Of a stretch of 64,000 bases of DNA, positions 8,630 through 17,733 are shown one piece after another. Each line of letters starts with the position of its first letter. Position 1 is the first letter of the stretch. The stretch comes from Sulfitobacter sp. W027 (GTDB taxonomy: Bacteria > Pseudomonadota > Alphaproteobacteria > Rhodobacterales > Rhodobacteraceae), in NCBI RefSeq assembly GCF_025143985.1, contig NZ_CP083566.1, positions 1 through 64,000 of the forward strand, written 5' to 3'. The notes under the pieces were generated by a model, which made no database searches, was not told the DNA's origin, and was given only the letters and a program-made list of their open reading frames with translations. Made by a program: the position numbers and the translations under genes.

Positions 8630-8809
8630 GGATTTTCCTCCGCTTGCCACCGCCACTCCTGCGCGCGGTTCCCTTGGGGAAAGTTCTACCGTGCGGCCCG
8701 TCACGGCGCAACGCGGGTGGGGCGGATTTTCTCGGCCAAACAGGGCTTTGTATATTTGAAACCGACACGGCGCTTGATAGGAATGGCGCATTGATTGAAT
8801 GAGGCTAAT

Positions 8810-10306
8810 ATGACTTTGACCTTCGACCCCCACCAGATCGCCGAGACCCTTTATCACGGGCAGTTCTGCCCAATGTTCATCGACGGCAAGGATGTGCCCG
8901 CGCGTTCGGGTGAGGTGCTGAACGTGGTCGATCCCGCCTCAAACCGGGCGCTGGCGACGGTGCCGCGTGGCGGGGCCGAGGATGTCGATGCCGCCGTCGC
9001 TGCCGCGCGTCGGGCATTCGAGGGGGAGTGGTCGACCTTCACGCCCTATGACCGGCAAGAGGTGCTTTTGCGCATTGCCGATGTGATGGAGCGCGATTGG
9101 GAAAAGCTCTGTGTGTCGGACACCGCCGATATGGGTCTGCCGCTGGCGCGGACCATGGGCAACAAACGCCGGGTGATCGGGATGCTGCGGTTCTACGCGG
9201 GGCAGGCCGTGGCGCTGCATGGCGATGTGATCGAAAACTCGGTCTCGCAATCGATGTTCTCTTTTACTACGCGCGAGCCGGTGGGCGTGGTGGGGGCGAT
9301 TATCCCTTGGAACGCCCCGACCGCCGCCTCAATCTGGAAAATCGCGCCCGCACTGGCGACGGGCTGCACCGTGGTGTTGAAGCCCTCCGAAGACGCGCCG
9401 CTGACGCCCTTGATGATCGCGAAGTTGATGCAAGAGGCAGGCGTGCCCGATGGGGTGGTCAACGTGGTCACCGGCACGGGCCGCGAAGCGGGCGCGCGTC
9501 TGGCCGAACATGAGGACGTGAACAAAGTGGTCTTCACCGGTTCGACTGCCACGGGCAAGACGATTGCCCGCGCTGGCGTTGAAAACCTCAAGCGGATCAC
9601 GTTGGAGTTGGGCGGGAAATCTCCGCTGATCATTTGCAAGGATGCGGATATTGATAAGGCCGTGCCGGTAGCGGCGATGGCGGTCTACGCGCATTCGGGG
9701 CAGATTTGTATTGCTGGTTCGCGGCTGTTCGTGGCGCGCGAAATTCAGGATGAGTTCATCGAGAGGCTCGCCGCTTTCGCGCGGGGGCTAAAGATTGGGC
9801 ATGGCTTGGATGAGGGCACGGACCTTGGCCCGCTGATCAACCGCGTGCAGACTGAAAAGGTCGAGGGCTATATTGCTGCGGGCAAGGCCGAAGGCGCCCG
9901 GCTGGTCACGGGCGGGGCACGGCCCGAGGGGGAGAGCTATGACGGCGGTAACTTCCTTGAGCCGGTGATCTTTGCCGATGTGACCGACGACATGACTATC
10001 GCGCGGGAGGAGATTTTCGGCCCCGTGATCTCGGTCCTGCCATTCGACACAATGGAAGAGGTGATCGAGCGCGCCAATGCCACGCCCTACGGTCTGGCGG
10101 CAGGCATCTTTACCCGCGATCTGAGCACTGCGCATCGGACGGTGAAACGGCTGAAAGCAGGCTCGGTCTGGGTGAACATGTACCACGCGATTGATCCGGC
10201 GGTGCCTTTTGGGGGCTTGAAGATGTCGGGCTATGGCAAGGAAGGCGGGATCGAGCATCTTCACGCCTATCTGGATACCAAGGCGGTTTGGATCCAAACG
10301 GAATGA
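8810..10306 (+). CDS. Aldehyde dehydrogenase family protein
   Basis: This 498-residue NAD(P)-dependent aldehyde dehydrogenase has the coenzyme motif FTGSTATGK, the catalytic Glu segment LELGGKSP and the nucleophilic Cys in GQICIAGSR. Further family landmarks are EEIFGPV and the C-terminal PFGGLKMSGYGKEGG. A TTG at 8795 is in frame, but the ATG at 8810 has GAGG five bases upstream and is preferred. It is transcribed divergently from the hydroxyacid dehydrogenase and is convergent with the TRAP operon. It resembles betaine/aromatic aldehyde dehydrogenases of class I/II type. The exact aldehyde is unknown. Confidence 0.92.
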   Translation: MTLTFDPHQIAETLYHGQFCPMFIDGKDVPARSGEVLNVVDPASNRALATVPRGGAEDVDAAVAAARRAFEGEWSTFTPYDRQEVLLRIADVMERDWEKLCVSDTADMGLPLARTMGNKRRVIGMLRFYAGQAVALHGDVIENSVSQSMFSFTTREPVGVVGAIIPWNAPTAASIWKIAPALATGCTVVLKPSEDAPLTPLMIAKLMQEAGVPDGVVNVVTGTGREAGARLAEHEDVNKVVFTGSTATGKTIARAGVENLKRITLELGGKSPLIICKDADIDKAVPVAAMAVYAHSGQICIAGSRLFVAREIQDEFIERLAAFARGLKIGHGLDEGTDLGPLINRVQTEKVEGYIAAGKAEGARLVTGGARPEGESYDGGNFLEPVIFADVTDDMTIAREEIFGPVISVLPFDTMEEVIERANATPYGLAAGIFTRDLSTAHRTVKRLKAGSVWVNMYHAIDPAVPFGGLKMSGYGKEGGIEHLHAYLDTKAVWIQTE

Positions 10307-10314
10307 TTTGGAAG

Positions 10315-10338
10315 CCGCCCGGCCTCACCGCCGGGCGG
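10315..10338. terminator. Bidirectional hairpin between convergent genes
   Basis: A perfect 9-bp stem (CCGCCCGGC / GCCGGGCGG, loop of 6) lies in the 38-base gap between the stop codons of the aldehyde dehydrogenase and the TRAP large permease. It lacks a long T run, but its position between convergent genes makes a terminator the likely role. Confidence 0.55.
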
Positions 10339-10344
10339 TCCGCT

Positions 10345-11628
10345 TTAGAAGCCGCTGATTTTCGGCAACCATGTGCTCAGCACTGGCACGAAGGTCAGCA
10401 GCATCAACACGACAAAGTTCGCCAGAAAGAACGGTGGCATCTCGCGGATCAGCGCTGCGGGACGCAGGTTCACCGCCGAGGACACCACGAAGATCAGGCT
10501 TCCCACCGGCGGTGTCGTAAGCCCCAGAGTGAGGTTCACGATCACGACGATGGCGAAATGATCCGGCGCAATGCCGAGGGCGTGGCTGATAGGAGCCAAG
10601 ATCGGCACCAAGATCATCACTCCTGGCAGCGGATCCATGAACAGTCCGAATAGCAGCAGCAGCACGTTGACCGCCAAAAGGAACAGGATTGGCGACAGCT
10701 CCCATGAGATGATCGTTTCGGCCAGAAACTGTGGCACGCCTTCGATCACCAGCACCCATGCAAAGGCCCGCGCCGCCCCGAGGATCAACAGCACCGCCGA
10801 AGAGATCAGCGCGGCGCGTAGGATCAGTCCCGGCAGATCCCGCAGACGCAGCGCGCGGTAGACAAAGAACCCGCAAAAGAGCGCATAGAAAACCGCGATG
10901 ACTGAGGCCTCAGTCGGGGTAAAGATACCGCCCCGAATGCCGCCGACGATCAACACGATCAGCCCAAGCGCTGGCAGCGCCATGAGAGTATTGCGCCACA
11001 TCTGCGCCCGCGCGGGGCGGGCATCTTCGCTGCGGTAATCGCGCTTCCAGCTGACCCAACCATTGGCGGCAAGGCTCCCCGCGGCCAGCAAAAGCCCCGG
11101 AACGACACCCGCCATGAAAAGCGACCCGACCGATACCTCCTGATCCTGCAGCGCGTAGATAATCATCACGATGGACGGCGGAATGATCGGCCCAACGACA
11201 GCAGACGAAATCGTCAGCGCTCCGGCGTATGAGCGATCGTAGCCGCCTTTCTCCATCATGCGGATCATCATCGCCCCCGGGCCCGCTGCATCGGCCAAGG
11301 CCGAGCCGGAGATGCCCGCGAACATGGTGGAGGAGATCACATTGGCATAGCCCAGCCCCCCGCGCAGATGCCCGACGAACTGAGCGGCAAAGCGAAGCAG
11401 CGTGTGCGTGATTGCCCCGCCGGTCATGATCTCGGCGGCGAGGATGAAGAAAGGGACCGCAAGCAACGGGAAACTGTCGAGGCCCGAGAACATCTCTTTC
11501 ACCACGACGATTTGCGGATAGGAACTGCCCAAGCCAATCGCCGCGAAAACCGAGATGGCCATGGCAAAGGCCACGGGCAGCCCCAGCACCATAAGCACGA
11601 AAAGCGAGACGAAGAGGATCTCAGCCAT
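10345..11628 (-). CDS. dctM: TRAP transporter large permease (DctM/TRAP-T 12-TM subunit)
   Basis: This 427-residue protein is a multi-span hydrophobic protein of the TRAP large permease family, which drives uptake with an ion gradient. Typical segments are the N-terminal helix beginning MAEILFVSLFVLMVLG, the GGAITH/SALADAAGPGAM region and the C-terminal TPPVGSLIFV motif. The frame is open to 11661, but the ATG at 11628 begins the first membrane helix and overlaps the DctQ stop by 8 bases. It forms the membrane channel with the DctQ protein encoded upstream and takes substrate from DctP. The substrate is not known. Confidence 0.93.
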   Translation of the reverse strand: MAEILFVSLFVLMVLGLPVAFAMAISVFAAIGLGSSYPQIVVVKEMFSGLDSFPLLAVPFFILAAEIMTGGAITHTLLRFAAQFVGHLRGGLGYANVISSTMFAGISGSALADAAGPGAMMIRMMEKGGYDRSYAGALTISSAVVGPIIPPSIVMIIYALQDQEVSVGSLFMAGVVPGLLLAAGSLAANGWVSWKRDYRSEDARPARAQMWRNTLMALPALGLIVLIVGGIRGGIFTPTEASVIAVFYALFCGFFVYRALRLRDLPGLILRAALISSAVLLILGAARAFAWVLVIEGVPQFLAETIISWELSPILFLLAVNVLLLLFGLFMDPLPGVMILVPILAPISHALGIAPDHFAIVVIVNLTLGLTTPPVGSLIFVVSSAVNLRPAALIREMPPFFLANFVVLMLLTFVPVLSTWLPKISGF

Positions 11629-12139
11629 TGGCGGCTCCCGGCATGTTTTCGGTTTGACCATCGGGCTGATGATAGTGGCCCGCCATGATAAAGGGCCGCG
11701 CGATCAGCAGCAGATGCACGATCAGCAAGGTGAACCCGACCGGCATAGCTGCATAGACATAGCGAAACGACAGGCGCATCGCCGGGGTCATCTGGTACTG
11801 CGCGCGCTGCATATAGTCCCAGCCGACCTTGACCATGAAGGCAAAGAAAAACAGCAGCACCAGCACGATGACAACGCGCAGAATGCGCTGCACCCGGGTG
11901 CTCATCACGTCATGCAGATTGGTGATCGCCACATGACCGCCTTGGCGCAGGGCCAGCCCGGCCCCGAGGAACGCCATCCAGATCATCAGATAGCGGGCGG
12001 ATTCATCAGACCATGACAGCGAATGATTGGTGCTGAACCGCAGGGCGACATTGGCCCCGACGACCAAGACCATCCCCGTCAGGCAGGCGATCACCACAGC
12101 GGCGTTCACATTGACGAATAGCTGTTCCAATCTGCGCAT
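11621..12139 (-). CDS. dctQ: TRAP transporter small permease (DctQ)
   Basis: This 172-residue protein has four predicted membrane helices, with the family motif WSDESARYLMIWMAFLGAGLALRQGGH split across helices 2 and 3. The DctQ subunit scaffolds the large permease in the inner membrane. It lies between the binding-protein gene and the large permease gene, overlapping the latter by 8 bases. A hairpin upstream (12157-12185) separates it from the binding-protein gene. Confidence 0.92.
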   Translation of the reverse strand: MRRLEQLFVNVNAAVVIACLTGMVLVVGANVALRFSTNHSLSWSDESARYLMIWMAFLGAGLALRQGGHVAITNLHDVMSTRVQRILRVVIVLVLLFFFAFMVKVGWDYMQRAQYQMTPAMRLSFRYVYAAMPVGFTLLIVHLLLIARPFIMAGHYHQPDGQTENMPGAANG

Positions 12140-12156
12140 GGTTTCCCCTCCCGTGC

Positions 12157-12185
12157 AAAACGGCCGGAAGCGCTGCTTCCGGCCG
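12157..12185 (-). terminator. Attenuating terminator between TRAP binding protein and permeases
   Basis: An 11-bp perfect stem (left arm 12161-12171, right arm 12175-12185) with a 3-base loop is followed on the minus strand by GTTTT. It lies in the 67-base gap between dctP and dctQ, so readthrough would give less permease than binding protein, as is common in such operons. Confidence 0.7.
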
Positions 12186-12206
12186 CCTTTTCTTTTAACG
12201 ACGTGA

Positions 12207-13190
12207 TTACTCAGTCGCGGCGATTTGGTCGATCAGCTCTTTACCGTAGGTCTCATAGTAGCCTTCATAGGCGCTCTCGATGGAGGCGCGGAAGGTTGCT
12301 TTTTGCTCTTCGGTGAGCTCATTCACTTCCATGCCGCGCTCTTTCAGGGTCGCGACGCCGCTCTGCTCCACATCATCCACAAAGGCGCGCATGGCGGCGA
12401 CGGCCTCGGTCGCACCCTTCTCAAAGGCGGCTTTGTCTTCGTCAGACAGGCCTTCCCAGAACGGCTTGGAAACCAACAGCATAGCGGGCGAATAGACGTG
12501 GCCCGAAAGCGTCAGGTACTTCTGCACTTCGTCCAGTTTCACCGAGACAATCACCGACAGCGGGTTTTCTTGCCCGTCGATGGTGCCCTGCTGGAGCGAG
12601 CTGATCACCTCGGGCCATGCCATCGGGGTGGGGGCGGCACCGGCGGCGTTGAAAGCATCAAGGTGCACCGGGTTTTCCATGGTGCGCAGCTTCATGCCCG
12701 CGATGTCTTCGGGAGTTTCAATCGCGTTGCGGTTGTTGGTGATGTGGCGGAAGCCCTGCTCACCCCAAGCCAGTGCCACCATGCCCGCGCTGTCGAATTC
12801 AGCAAGGATGTCCTGACCGATTGGGCCGTCGAGCACGCGGCGCGCGTGGTCAAGGCTGCGGAACAGGAAAGGAATGTCGGTCACGCCGGTGGCGGGGACA
12901 AAGTTGCTGAGCGTGCCAGTGGAGACGATGGTCGCCTCAACGGTGCCAAGCTGCAGGCCCTCGACGACCTCGCGCTCACCGCCCAGACCCGAGGATGGGA
13001 AATGGCGGAAGGTGAACTTGCCGTCGGTCTCAGCCTCGACGACTTCCTGCCACTTCTGCGCCGCGACGCCGTAGTGGCTGTCGGGGGCGAGGGCGTAGCC
13101 GATCTTGACTTCGGTTTCGGCGCTCAGTGCTCCCCCGGTGAGCGCGGCCAAAGTGGCGAAAATTGCCGTGGGCGTGGTGATTTTGAACAT
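12207..13190 (-). CDS. dctP: TRAP transporter solute-binding protein (DctP family)
   Basis: This 327-residue periplasmic binding protein has an N-terminal signal peptide (MFKITTPTAIFATLAAL, cleavage near ALSAE). Family landmarks are SSGLGGEREVVEGLQLG, and GMKLRTMENPVH, whose Arg normally forms a salt bridge to the substrate carboxylate. WPEVISSLQQGTIDGQE is the dimer/hinge motif. It captures an organic acid and hands it to DctQM. The proximity to the aromatic operon makes an aromatic or side-chain acid possible, but the gene is on the opposite strand, so the link is only suggestive. The 114 bases upstream contain the promoter and a TGTGGA-N7-TCCACA inverted repeat at 13276-13294. Confidence 0.93.
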   Translation of the reverse strand: MFKITTPTAIFATLAALTGGALSAETEVKIGYALAPDSHYGVAAQKWQEVVEAETDGKFTFRHFPSSGLGGEREVVEGLQLGTVEATIVSTGTLSNFVPATGVTDIPFLFRSLDHARRVLDGPIGQDILAEFDSAGMVALAWGEQGFRHITNNRNAIETPEDIAGMKLRTMENPVHLDAFNAAGAAPTPMAWPEVISSLQQGTIDGQENPLSVIVSVKLDEVQKYLTLSGHVYSPAMLLVSKPFWEGLSDEDKAAFEKGATEAVAAMRAFVDDVEQSGVATLKERGMEVNELTEEQKATFRASIESAYEGYYETYGKELIDQIAATE

Positions 13191-13304
13191 TTTGTATCCT
13201 CCAGCGATCTTATTAACAAGGTCATGAAAACTGCTAGCGATGGATGGTTAAAATGGCAATGGGGTGCAGGTGCTTTGTGGACAATGTTTCCACAGCCTTT
13301 CGGG

Positions 13305-14210
13305 TCAGATCTTGCTGACGATATAATCGGGCGCGATACCAGAGTCCTTGATCGCCGCGCTTACATCCAAACCTAAGAGAGAGCCGTGCCCGGTGACTAA
13401 TGCCGTGGCAAAACCCGCCTGCGCACTGCCAAGGATATCGGTGTGAAGCGTGTCGCCCACCATTAGCACGCGAGCAGGGTCGATGGCGCTGCATCGCGCG
13501 AGAGCGAGATCGAAAATATCCGGGAAAGGCTTTCCGCAGAAGTGCACCGAGGCGCCGGTTGCGTCGATCAGGCCATGCGCGAACCATCCGGGTTCGAGCG
13601 ACAGACCATCCTCGCGCGGGGCGACGAGATCGGGGTTGCCGACGAAAACGGGCCGGGAGTGGCGGGCTAGGCTCGCTTCCAACATCTCTTGCCGCGCAGC
13701 CGTCCATCCGTCCGCCCCGACCAGAAGGAATCCTTCGGCCCGATCATAGACCGCTGGGTCATCGGCCAGAACGGTCGCGCCAAGGTCAGCAATTTCGCCC
13801 ATGTCTTTATCGGGGTTCAACATCACGCCCCAGTGGCGCGTAGGCTCTTGCGCAACGTGGTGCAAGAGCGCTTCGCGGCTGGTGACCACCTCATCAAGCG
13901 TGAAATCAAAGCCAAGGCGGGCGTAGCGGTCCATCATATGCGCCTTGGGGTAGGCGGCGGAGTTGCTAACGACCATGACCGATTTGCCCATATCGCGCAG
14001 GGCGGCGATGGTCTGCGCGGCTCCATCAATGGCAGTCTCGCCGACGTTAAGCACGCCGTAGGCGTCGAACAAGATAAGGTCATAGGGAGCGACGATATCG
14101 AGAAAGCGTGCCGCAACTCTTCCCGCGCCTTGCGTATCGCAGGCGGGCAAGCGGGGGCGCAGGCGCTGGTATTCGGCCAGCGCCCGCGCGGGGTCAATCG
14201 CGGCGCTCAC
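13305..14210 (-). CDS. HAD-superfamily class IIA phosphatase (TIGR01459-like)
   Basis: This 301-residue protein has the HAD nucleophile motif as LILFDAYGVLN, the Ser motif VVSNSA, and the Lys/Asp motifs CGKPFPDIFDLALAR and MVGDTLHTDILG. These place it with NagD/4-nitrophenylphosphatase-like class IIA enzymes. The GTG start at 14210 overlaps the PhnE stop codon (GTGA), although the frame is open further upstream. It is the last gene of the phosphonate-type uptake operon, which suggests that it removes phosphate from an imported or derived phosphoester. No C-P lyase gene is present nearby. Confidence 0.85.
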   Translation of the reverse strand: MSAAIDPARALAEYQRLRPRLPACDTQGAGRVAARFLDIVAPYDLILFDAYGVLNVGETAIDGAAQTIAALRDMGKSVMVVSNSAAYPKAHMMDRYARLGFDFTLDEVVTSREALLHHVAQEPTRHWGVMLNPDKDMGEIADLGATVLADDPAVYDRAEGFLLVGADGWTAARQEMLEASLARHSRPVFVGNPDLVAPREDGLSLEPGWFAHGLIDATGASVHFCGKPFPDIFDLALARCSAIDPARVLMVGDTLHTDILGSAQAGFATALVTGHGSLLGLDVSAAIKDSGIAPDYIVSKI

Positions 14211-15016
14211 AGGATGCGGCGGCGCAGGAAAGCCGAGATGACCTCGCCAATAATCACAAGCACGATGATCGCGATGAGGATCGTGGCGACCTCGGGCCAG
14301 TTGAAGGTGTCGATGGCCCCCTGCAGGATGATCCCGATGCCGCCCGCGCCGACGAGGCCTAGAACGGTGGATTCGCGCAGGTTGATGTCCCACCGCAGAA
14401 TAGAGACCGCCCAGAAGGTCGGCATGACCTGCGGGACGATGGCATAGGCGATGACCTTGAAACGCGAGGCGCCTGTGGCTTCGAGTGCTTCGACGGGGCG
14501 TTTGTCGATCTCTTCAATCGCCTCGCCCAGCAATTTGCCGACAAAGCCGATGGAGCGGAACATGATCGCGAGGATGCCCGCCACCACGCCGGGGCCAAAG
14601 ATCGCGACGAAGAGCAGTGCCCAGATGATCGTGTTCACTGAGCGCGAGGTCACGAGGATCAGCCGCCCGAGCCAGAGCGTGGCGCGGTTCGGTGTGGTAT
14701 TCTGCGCCGCGATATAGGCGACTGGCAGCGATAGCAGCACCGCAAAGGTGGTGGCGAAAGTGGCGATGTTCACCGTGTCCCAAAGCACCTTGAGAATGGT
14801 TTCGAGGTTGCTGGGGTCAGGCGGATACATGCGGCCGAAAAGGTCGCCGATCTGCTCTGGCGCGCCCCAGACCCAAGCCCAGATGACCTCGATCGAGGTC
14901 AGCGCCCAAGCGATGCCGAGCGCGCAGCCAAAGATCACGCCGTAGCGCGTCATGCGCTGGCGCAGGGTGAAGCGGGTCCAGTCGTCGCGGCCGAATTTCT
15001 CTGCAAGGGTCGTCAT
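14207..15016 (-). CDS. phnE: Phosphonate-type ABC transporter permease (PhnE, second copy)
   Basis: This 269-residue inner-membrane permease has about six helices, with the EAA-type loop EAIEEIDKRPVEALEATGASRF that contacts the ATPase. It matches the PhnE family and is paired with a second PhnE immediately upstream (4-bp overlap); two PhnE-like permeases are common in these transporters. An N-terminal soluble stretch (DDWTRFTLRQR) precedes the first helix. It imports phosphonates, phosphite or phosphate esters together with PhnC and PhnD. Confidence 0.92.
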   Translation of the reverse strand: MTTLAEKFGRDDWTRFTLRQRMTRYGVIFGCALGIAWALTSIEVIWAWVWGAPEQIGDLFGRMYPPDPSNLETILKVLWDTVNIATFATTFAVLLSLPVAYIAAQNTTPNRATLWLGRLILVTSRSVNTIIWALLFVAIFGPGVVAGILAIMFRSIGFVGKLLGEAIEEIDKRPVEALEATGASRFKVIAYAIVPQVMPTFWAVSILRWDINLRESTVLGLVGAGGIGIILQGAIDTFNWPEVATILIAIIVLVIIGEVISAFLRRRIL

Positions 15017-15807
15017 TGGATGCGCTTTCTGATCACGCCGCTGACGGCTTCGGAGACAAGGATCACACCGACGATGACCATGGTGATGGCCAGCGCAAAG
15101 TCATAGTCATAGCGACCAAAGGCATTGGCCAGCGTCGCGCCAATGCCGCCGGCACCGACGATGCCGACCACGGCCGAAGCGCGCAGGTTGCTGTCAAGCT
15201 GGTAGATCGTGAGACCGATTTGGCGTGGCATGATCTGCGGGAAGATTGCGTAGCTCAGCGTCGAGAAATAGGGTGCCCCGGCGGCGCGCAGGGCTTCGAC
15301 TTGGCCGAAGTCGATCTCCTCAATCCGCTCGGCCAGCATCTTGGCGACGAAGCCCACGGAGTAGACGATCAGCGTCAGCACCCCGGCGAAGGGGCCGAAG
15401 CCCACGGCCTTGACGAAGAGGATCGCGACGATCACCGGGTGAAAGCTGCGCGCCACGATGATGATGGCGCGGCCGAGGTAGAAGATCGGCTTCGGCGCCA
15501 CGTTGCGGGCTGCCATGAAGGCGATGGGGATCGACAGAAGCACGCCGCCCGCGGTGGCGAGGATGGCGATTTTCAGGCTTTCGAGAAAGCCGTCGATCAG
15601 CAGGCCCGACCGTTCGAAACTGGGCGGGAAGGCCCCGCCAAAGATGCGCCCGGCGCGGCCAAAGCCTTCGACGACGCGGTTCCAGTCGACCGGCATGGTG
15701 GTGCCGACCCAGACGAAATAGGCCACAGCGCCGAGGATCACCGCCCACCGCAGAGCCGGGTTGGCGATGAAGGGCGGTTTTTTCCAAGTGTCGCGGGGGG
15801 CGCTCAT
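15013..15807 (-). CDS. phnE: Phosphonate-type ABC transporter permease (PhnE, first copy)
   Basis: This 264-residue permease is homologous to the next gene. Its EAA loop is LAERIEEIDFGQVEALRAAGAPYF, and the C-terminal half VVGIVGAGGIGATLANAF matches PhnE. About six membrane helices are visible. Translation is coupled by 4-bp overlaps with phnC upstream and the second phnE downstream, so the two permeases probably form a heterodimeric channel. Confidence 0.92.
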   Translation of the reverse strand: MSAPRDTWKKPPFIANPALRWAVILGAVAYFVWVGTTMPVDWNRVVEGFGRAGRIFGGAFPPSFERSGLLIDGFLESLKIAILATAGGVLLSIPIAFMAARNVAPKPIFYLGRAIIIVARSFHPVIVAILFVKAVGFGPFAGVLTLIVYSVGFVAKMLAERIEEIDFGQVEALRAAGAPYFSTLSYAIFPQIMPRQIGLTIYQLDSNLRASAVVGIVGAGGIGATLANAFGRYDYDFALAITMVIVGVILVSEAVSGVIRKRIQ

Positions 15808-16586
15808 GCTGCGGCCCCACTGTCCGCGCCTTGGGCGCGGTCGGCATGCGGGCTGCCGGCATAGATCTTGTCCATCGCCTCTTGGTCAAGCTTGGCGGGT
15901 ACGTCGTCGAAGATGATCCGGCCATAGCGCATGCCGACGATGCGGTCGGTGTATTCCTTGGCCTCGGTCACGTTATGGATGTTGATCAATACCGGCAACT
16001 TCAGCTCACCGGCGAGATCGCGCAGCAGGCCCATGATCTGCTCGGATGTCTTGGGGTCGAGCGAGGCGGTCGGCTCATCGGCCAGCAGAATGTCGGGGTC
16101 TTGCATCAGGGCGCGGACCACGCCGACACGCTGGCGTTCACCGCCCGACAGCTGGTCGGCGCGGGTGTTGGCGTATTGCGCGATGCCGACGCGTTCCATT
16201 AGCTCATAGGCGCGGCGGATGTCGGCCTTGGGGTAGCGGCGGGTCACGGCGGCCCATGTCGAGATATAGCCCAAGCGGCCGGACTGGACGTTCTCCATCA
16301 CCGTGAGACGGTCGACGAGGTTGAAGCCCTGAAACACCATGCCGATCTTGCGGCGCGCGGCGCGCAGGTTGCGGCCTCGCAGGCTGGTCAGTTCGGTGCC
16401 GTTGAGGTTGATCGACCCCGTGTTCGGCTCCACCAAGCGGTTGATGCAGCGCAGCAATGTGGATTTGCCCGCGCCGGAGGAACCGATGATCGAAACGACG
16501 CTTTCGCCCTCGATCGTCAAGTCGAGGTTTTTCAGCACCGGATCACCGCTGCCATAGCGCTTCACGAGGTCGGTAATTTTCAACAT
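15804..16586 (-). CDS. phnC: Phosphonate-type ABC transporter ATP-binding protein (PhnC)
   Basis: This 260-residue ABC ATPase has Walker A GSSGAGKST near residue 37, the signature LSGGERQRV near residue 150 and Walker B ILLADEPTASLD. The segment MVFQGFNLVDRLTVMENVQSGRLG is characteristic of PhnC. It energises the two PhnE permeases. It follows phnD after a 54-base gap that contains a GC hairpin. Confidence 0.94.
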   Translation of the reverse strand: MLKITDLVKRYGSGDPVLKNLDLTIEGESVVSIIGSSGAGKSTLLRCINRLVEPNTGSINLNGTELTSLRGRNLRAARRKIGMVFQGFNLVDRLTVMENVQSGRLGYISTWAAVTRRYPKADIRRAYELMERVGIAQYANTRADQLSGGERQRVGVVRALMQDPDILLADEPTASLDPKTSEQIMGLLRDLAGELKLPVLINIHNVTEAKEYTDRIVGMRYGRIIFDDVPAKLDQEAMDKIYAGSPHADRAQGADSGAAA

Positions 16587-16603
16587 GTAGGATACCTTGT
16601 GTG

Positions 16604-16629
16604 CAGGGCCGACTTGTTTGCCGGCCCTG
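16604..16629 (-). terminator. GC hairpin between phnD and phnC
   Basis: An 8-bp inverted repeat (CAGGGCCG at 16604-16611 and CGGCCCTG at 16622-16629) lies in the 54-base gap between phnD and phnC. It has no T run, so it more likely stabilises the phnD transcript end or gives weak attenuation. Confidence 0.4.
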
Positions 16630-16640
16630 ACGTTAAACGA

Positions 16641-17621
16641 TTATTCAGCCGCTAGACCTTGGGGCGTGTACTCGACACCGTTCGCCTTTTGGATCTGACG
16701 GATCACGGCCCACTGATCCTTGTAGGTGATCGGGATGAACTTGCTCACGCCCGCGAATTCTTCACCCAATGCGGTGCCCTCGAAGTCGAAGGAGAAGAAG
16801 GCTTCCTTGATCTTGTCCTTCAGCTCGGGCGCGAGGTCATGCGCGACACCGTAAGAGGTTGTCGGGAAGGGATCGCTTTCCCAGACGATGCGCACGTCTT
16901 CAGGGTCATAGAGACCACGCTCAGCCATACGGTCGACCACTTCGGAGGCCACAGGCGCCGCGTCATAGTCGCCCGCGACAACACCCAGCATGGACTGGTC
17001 GTGGCTGCCCGAATAGGTCACTTCGTAGTCTTCATCGGGCACAACGCCCAGATCGGGGAACAGCGCGCGGGGCGCTTGGTTGCCGGAGTTCGACGTGGGC
17101 GAGGTATGCGCGATGCGCTTGCCGGCGAGGTCCTTCATCTCTTTGATGTCGCTGTCGGCTTGTGTGTAGACCTGCAGCTTGTAGCCAAACTGGCCGTCAT
17201 CCGCGCCCATGATCGCAAAGGGCTCAACGCCCGCGAGGTTCACCGCGAAAGGTGTCGGCCCGGTGGAGAAGCCCGCGATGTGCAGACGGCCCGAGCGCAT
17301 GGCTTCGACCTCGGCTGAGTTCGACTGCACGGCGAAGAACTGCACGTCTTTGCCGGTGACCTCTTCGAGATGCTCGATAAAGGGAGTCCAGATGTCTTCG
17401 TAGATCGCCGGGTCTTCGACGGGGGTATAGGCGAAAACCAGTGTCGAAGGATCTTTCAGCATTTCGGGATCAGTGGGCGCGTCGGCGACCAGATCACCGT
17501 CGACATCGCAGAACATCTTGTCCAGCTGGCCGCGCTCGCAGTCTTCTTGCGCGAAGGCAAAGCTGCCCGTGAGTGTGAAGGCCGCGGTGAGACCGGCGGC
17601 GAATAGGTATTTATGAGACAT
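16641..17621 (-). CDS. phnD: Phosphonate-type ABC transporter substrate-binding protein (PhnD)
   Basis: This 326-residue periplasmic protein begins with a signal peptide (MSHKYLFAAGLTAAFTLT, cleavage after FAFAQ). Family landmarks are VFAYTPVEDPAIYEDIWTPF near residue 55 and HTSPTSNSGN, the loop that holds the phosphonate or phosphate group. The frame is open to 17798, but the ATG at 17621 has a GGGAGGAG ribosome site and starts the signal peptide. It is the first gene of the phnD-phnC-phnE-phnE-HAD operon. A PHO-box-like element lies ~113 bases upstream. The ligand may be a phosphonate, phosphite or phosphate ester. Confidence 0.93.
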   Translation of the reverse strand: MSHKYLFAAGLTAAFTLTGSFAFAQEDCERGQLDKMFCDVDGDLVADAPTDPEMLKDPSTLVFAYTPVEDPAIYEDIWTPFIEHLEEVTGKDVQFFAVQSNSAEVEAMRSGRLHIAGFSTGPTPFAVNLAGVEPFAIMGADDGQFGYKLQVYTQADSDIKEMKDLAGKRIAHTSPTSNSGNQAPRALFPDLGVVPDEDYEVTYSGSHDQSMLGVVAGDYDAAPVASEVVDRMAERGLYDPEDVRIVWESDPFPTTSYGVAHDLAPELKDKIKEAFFSFDFEGTALGEEFAGVSKFIPITYKDQWAVIRQIQKANGVEYTPQGLAAE

Positions 17622-17733
17622 TGCGTTCTCCTCCCTGAGAAAACCGCGCATGTGGCGCGGAATACAATAATGCGCGGATACGAACATCGAACAGTTTCGT
17701 TTGCAAGCTATTCCGGCGCGCGCACCAACAGTT

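Noticed and set aside
13276-13294. TGTGGA-N7-TCCACA inverted repeat as a defined operator of dctP
   Set aside because: The dyad is real but short, matches no operator I know and lies close to the 3' end of the phn operon, so it is mentioned only with dctP.
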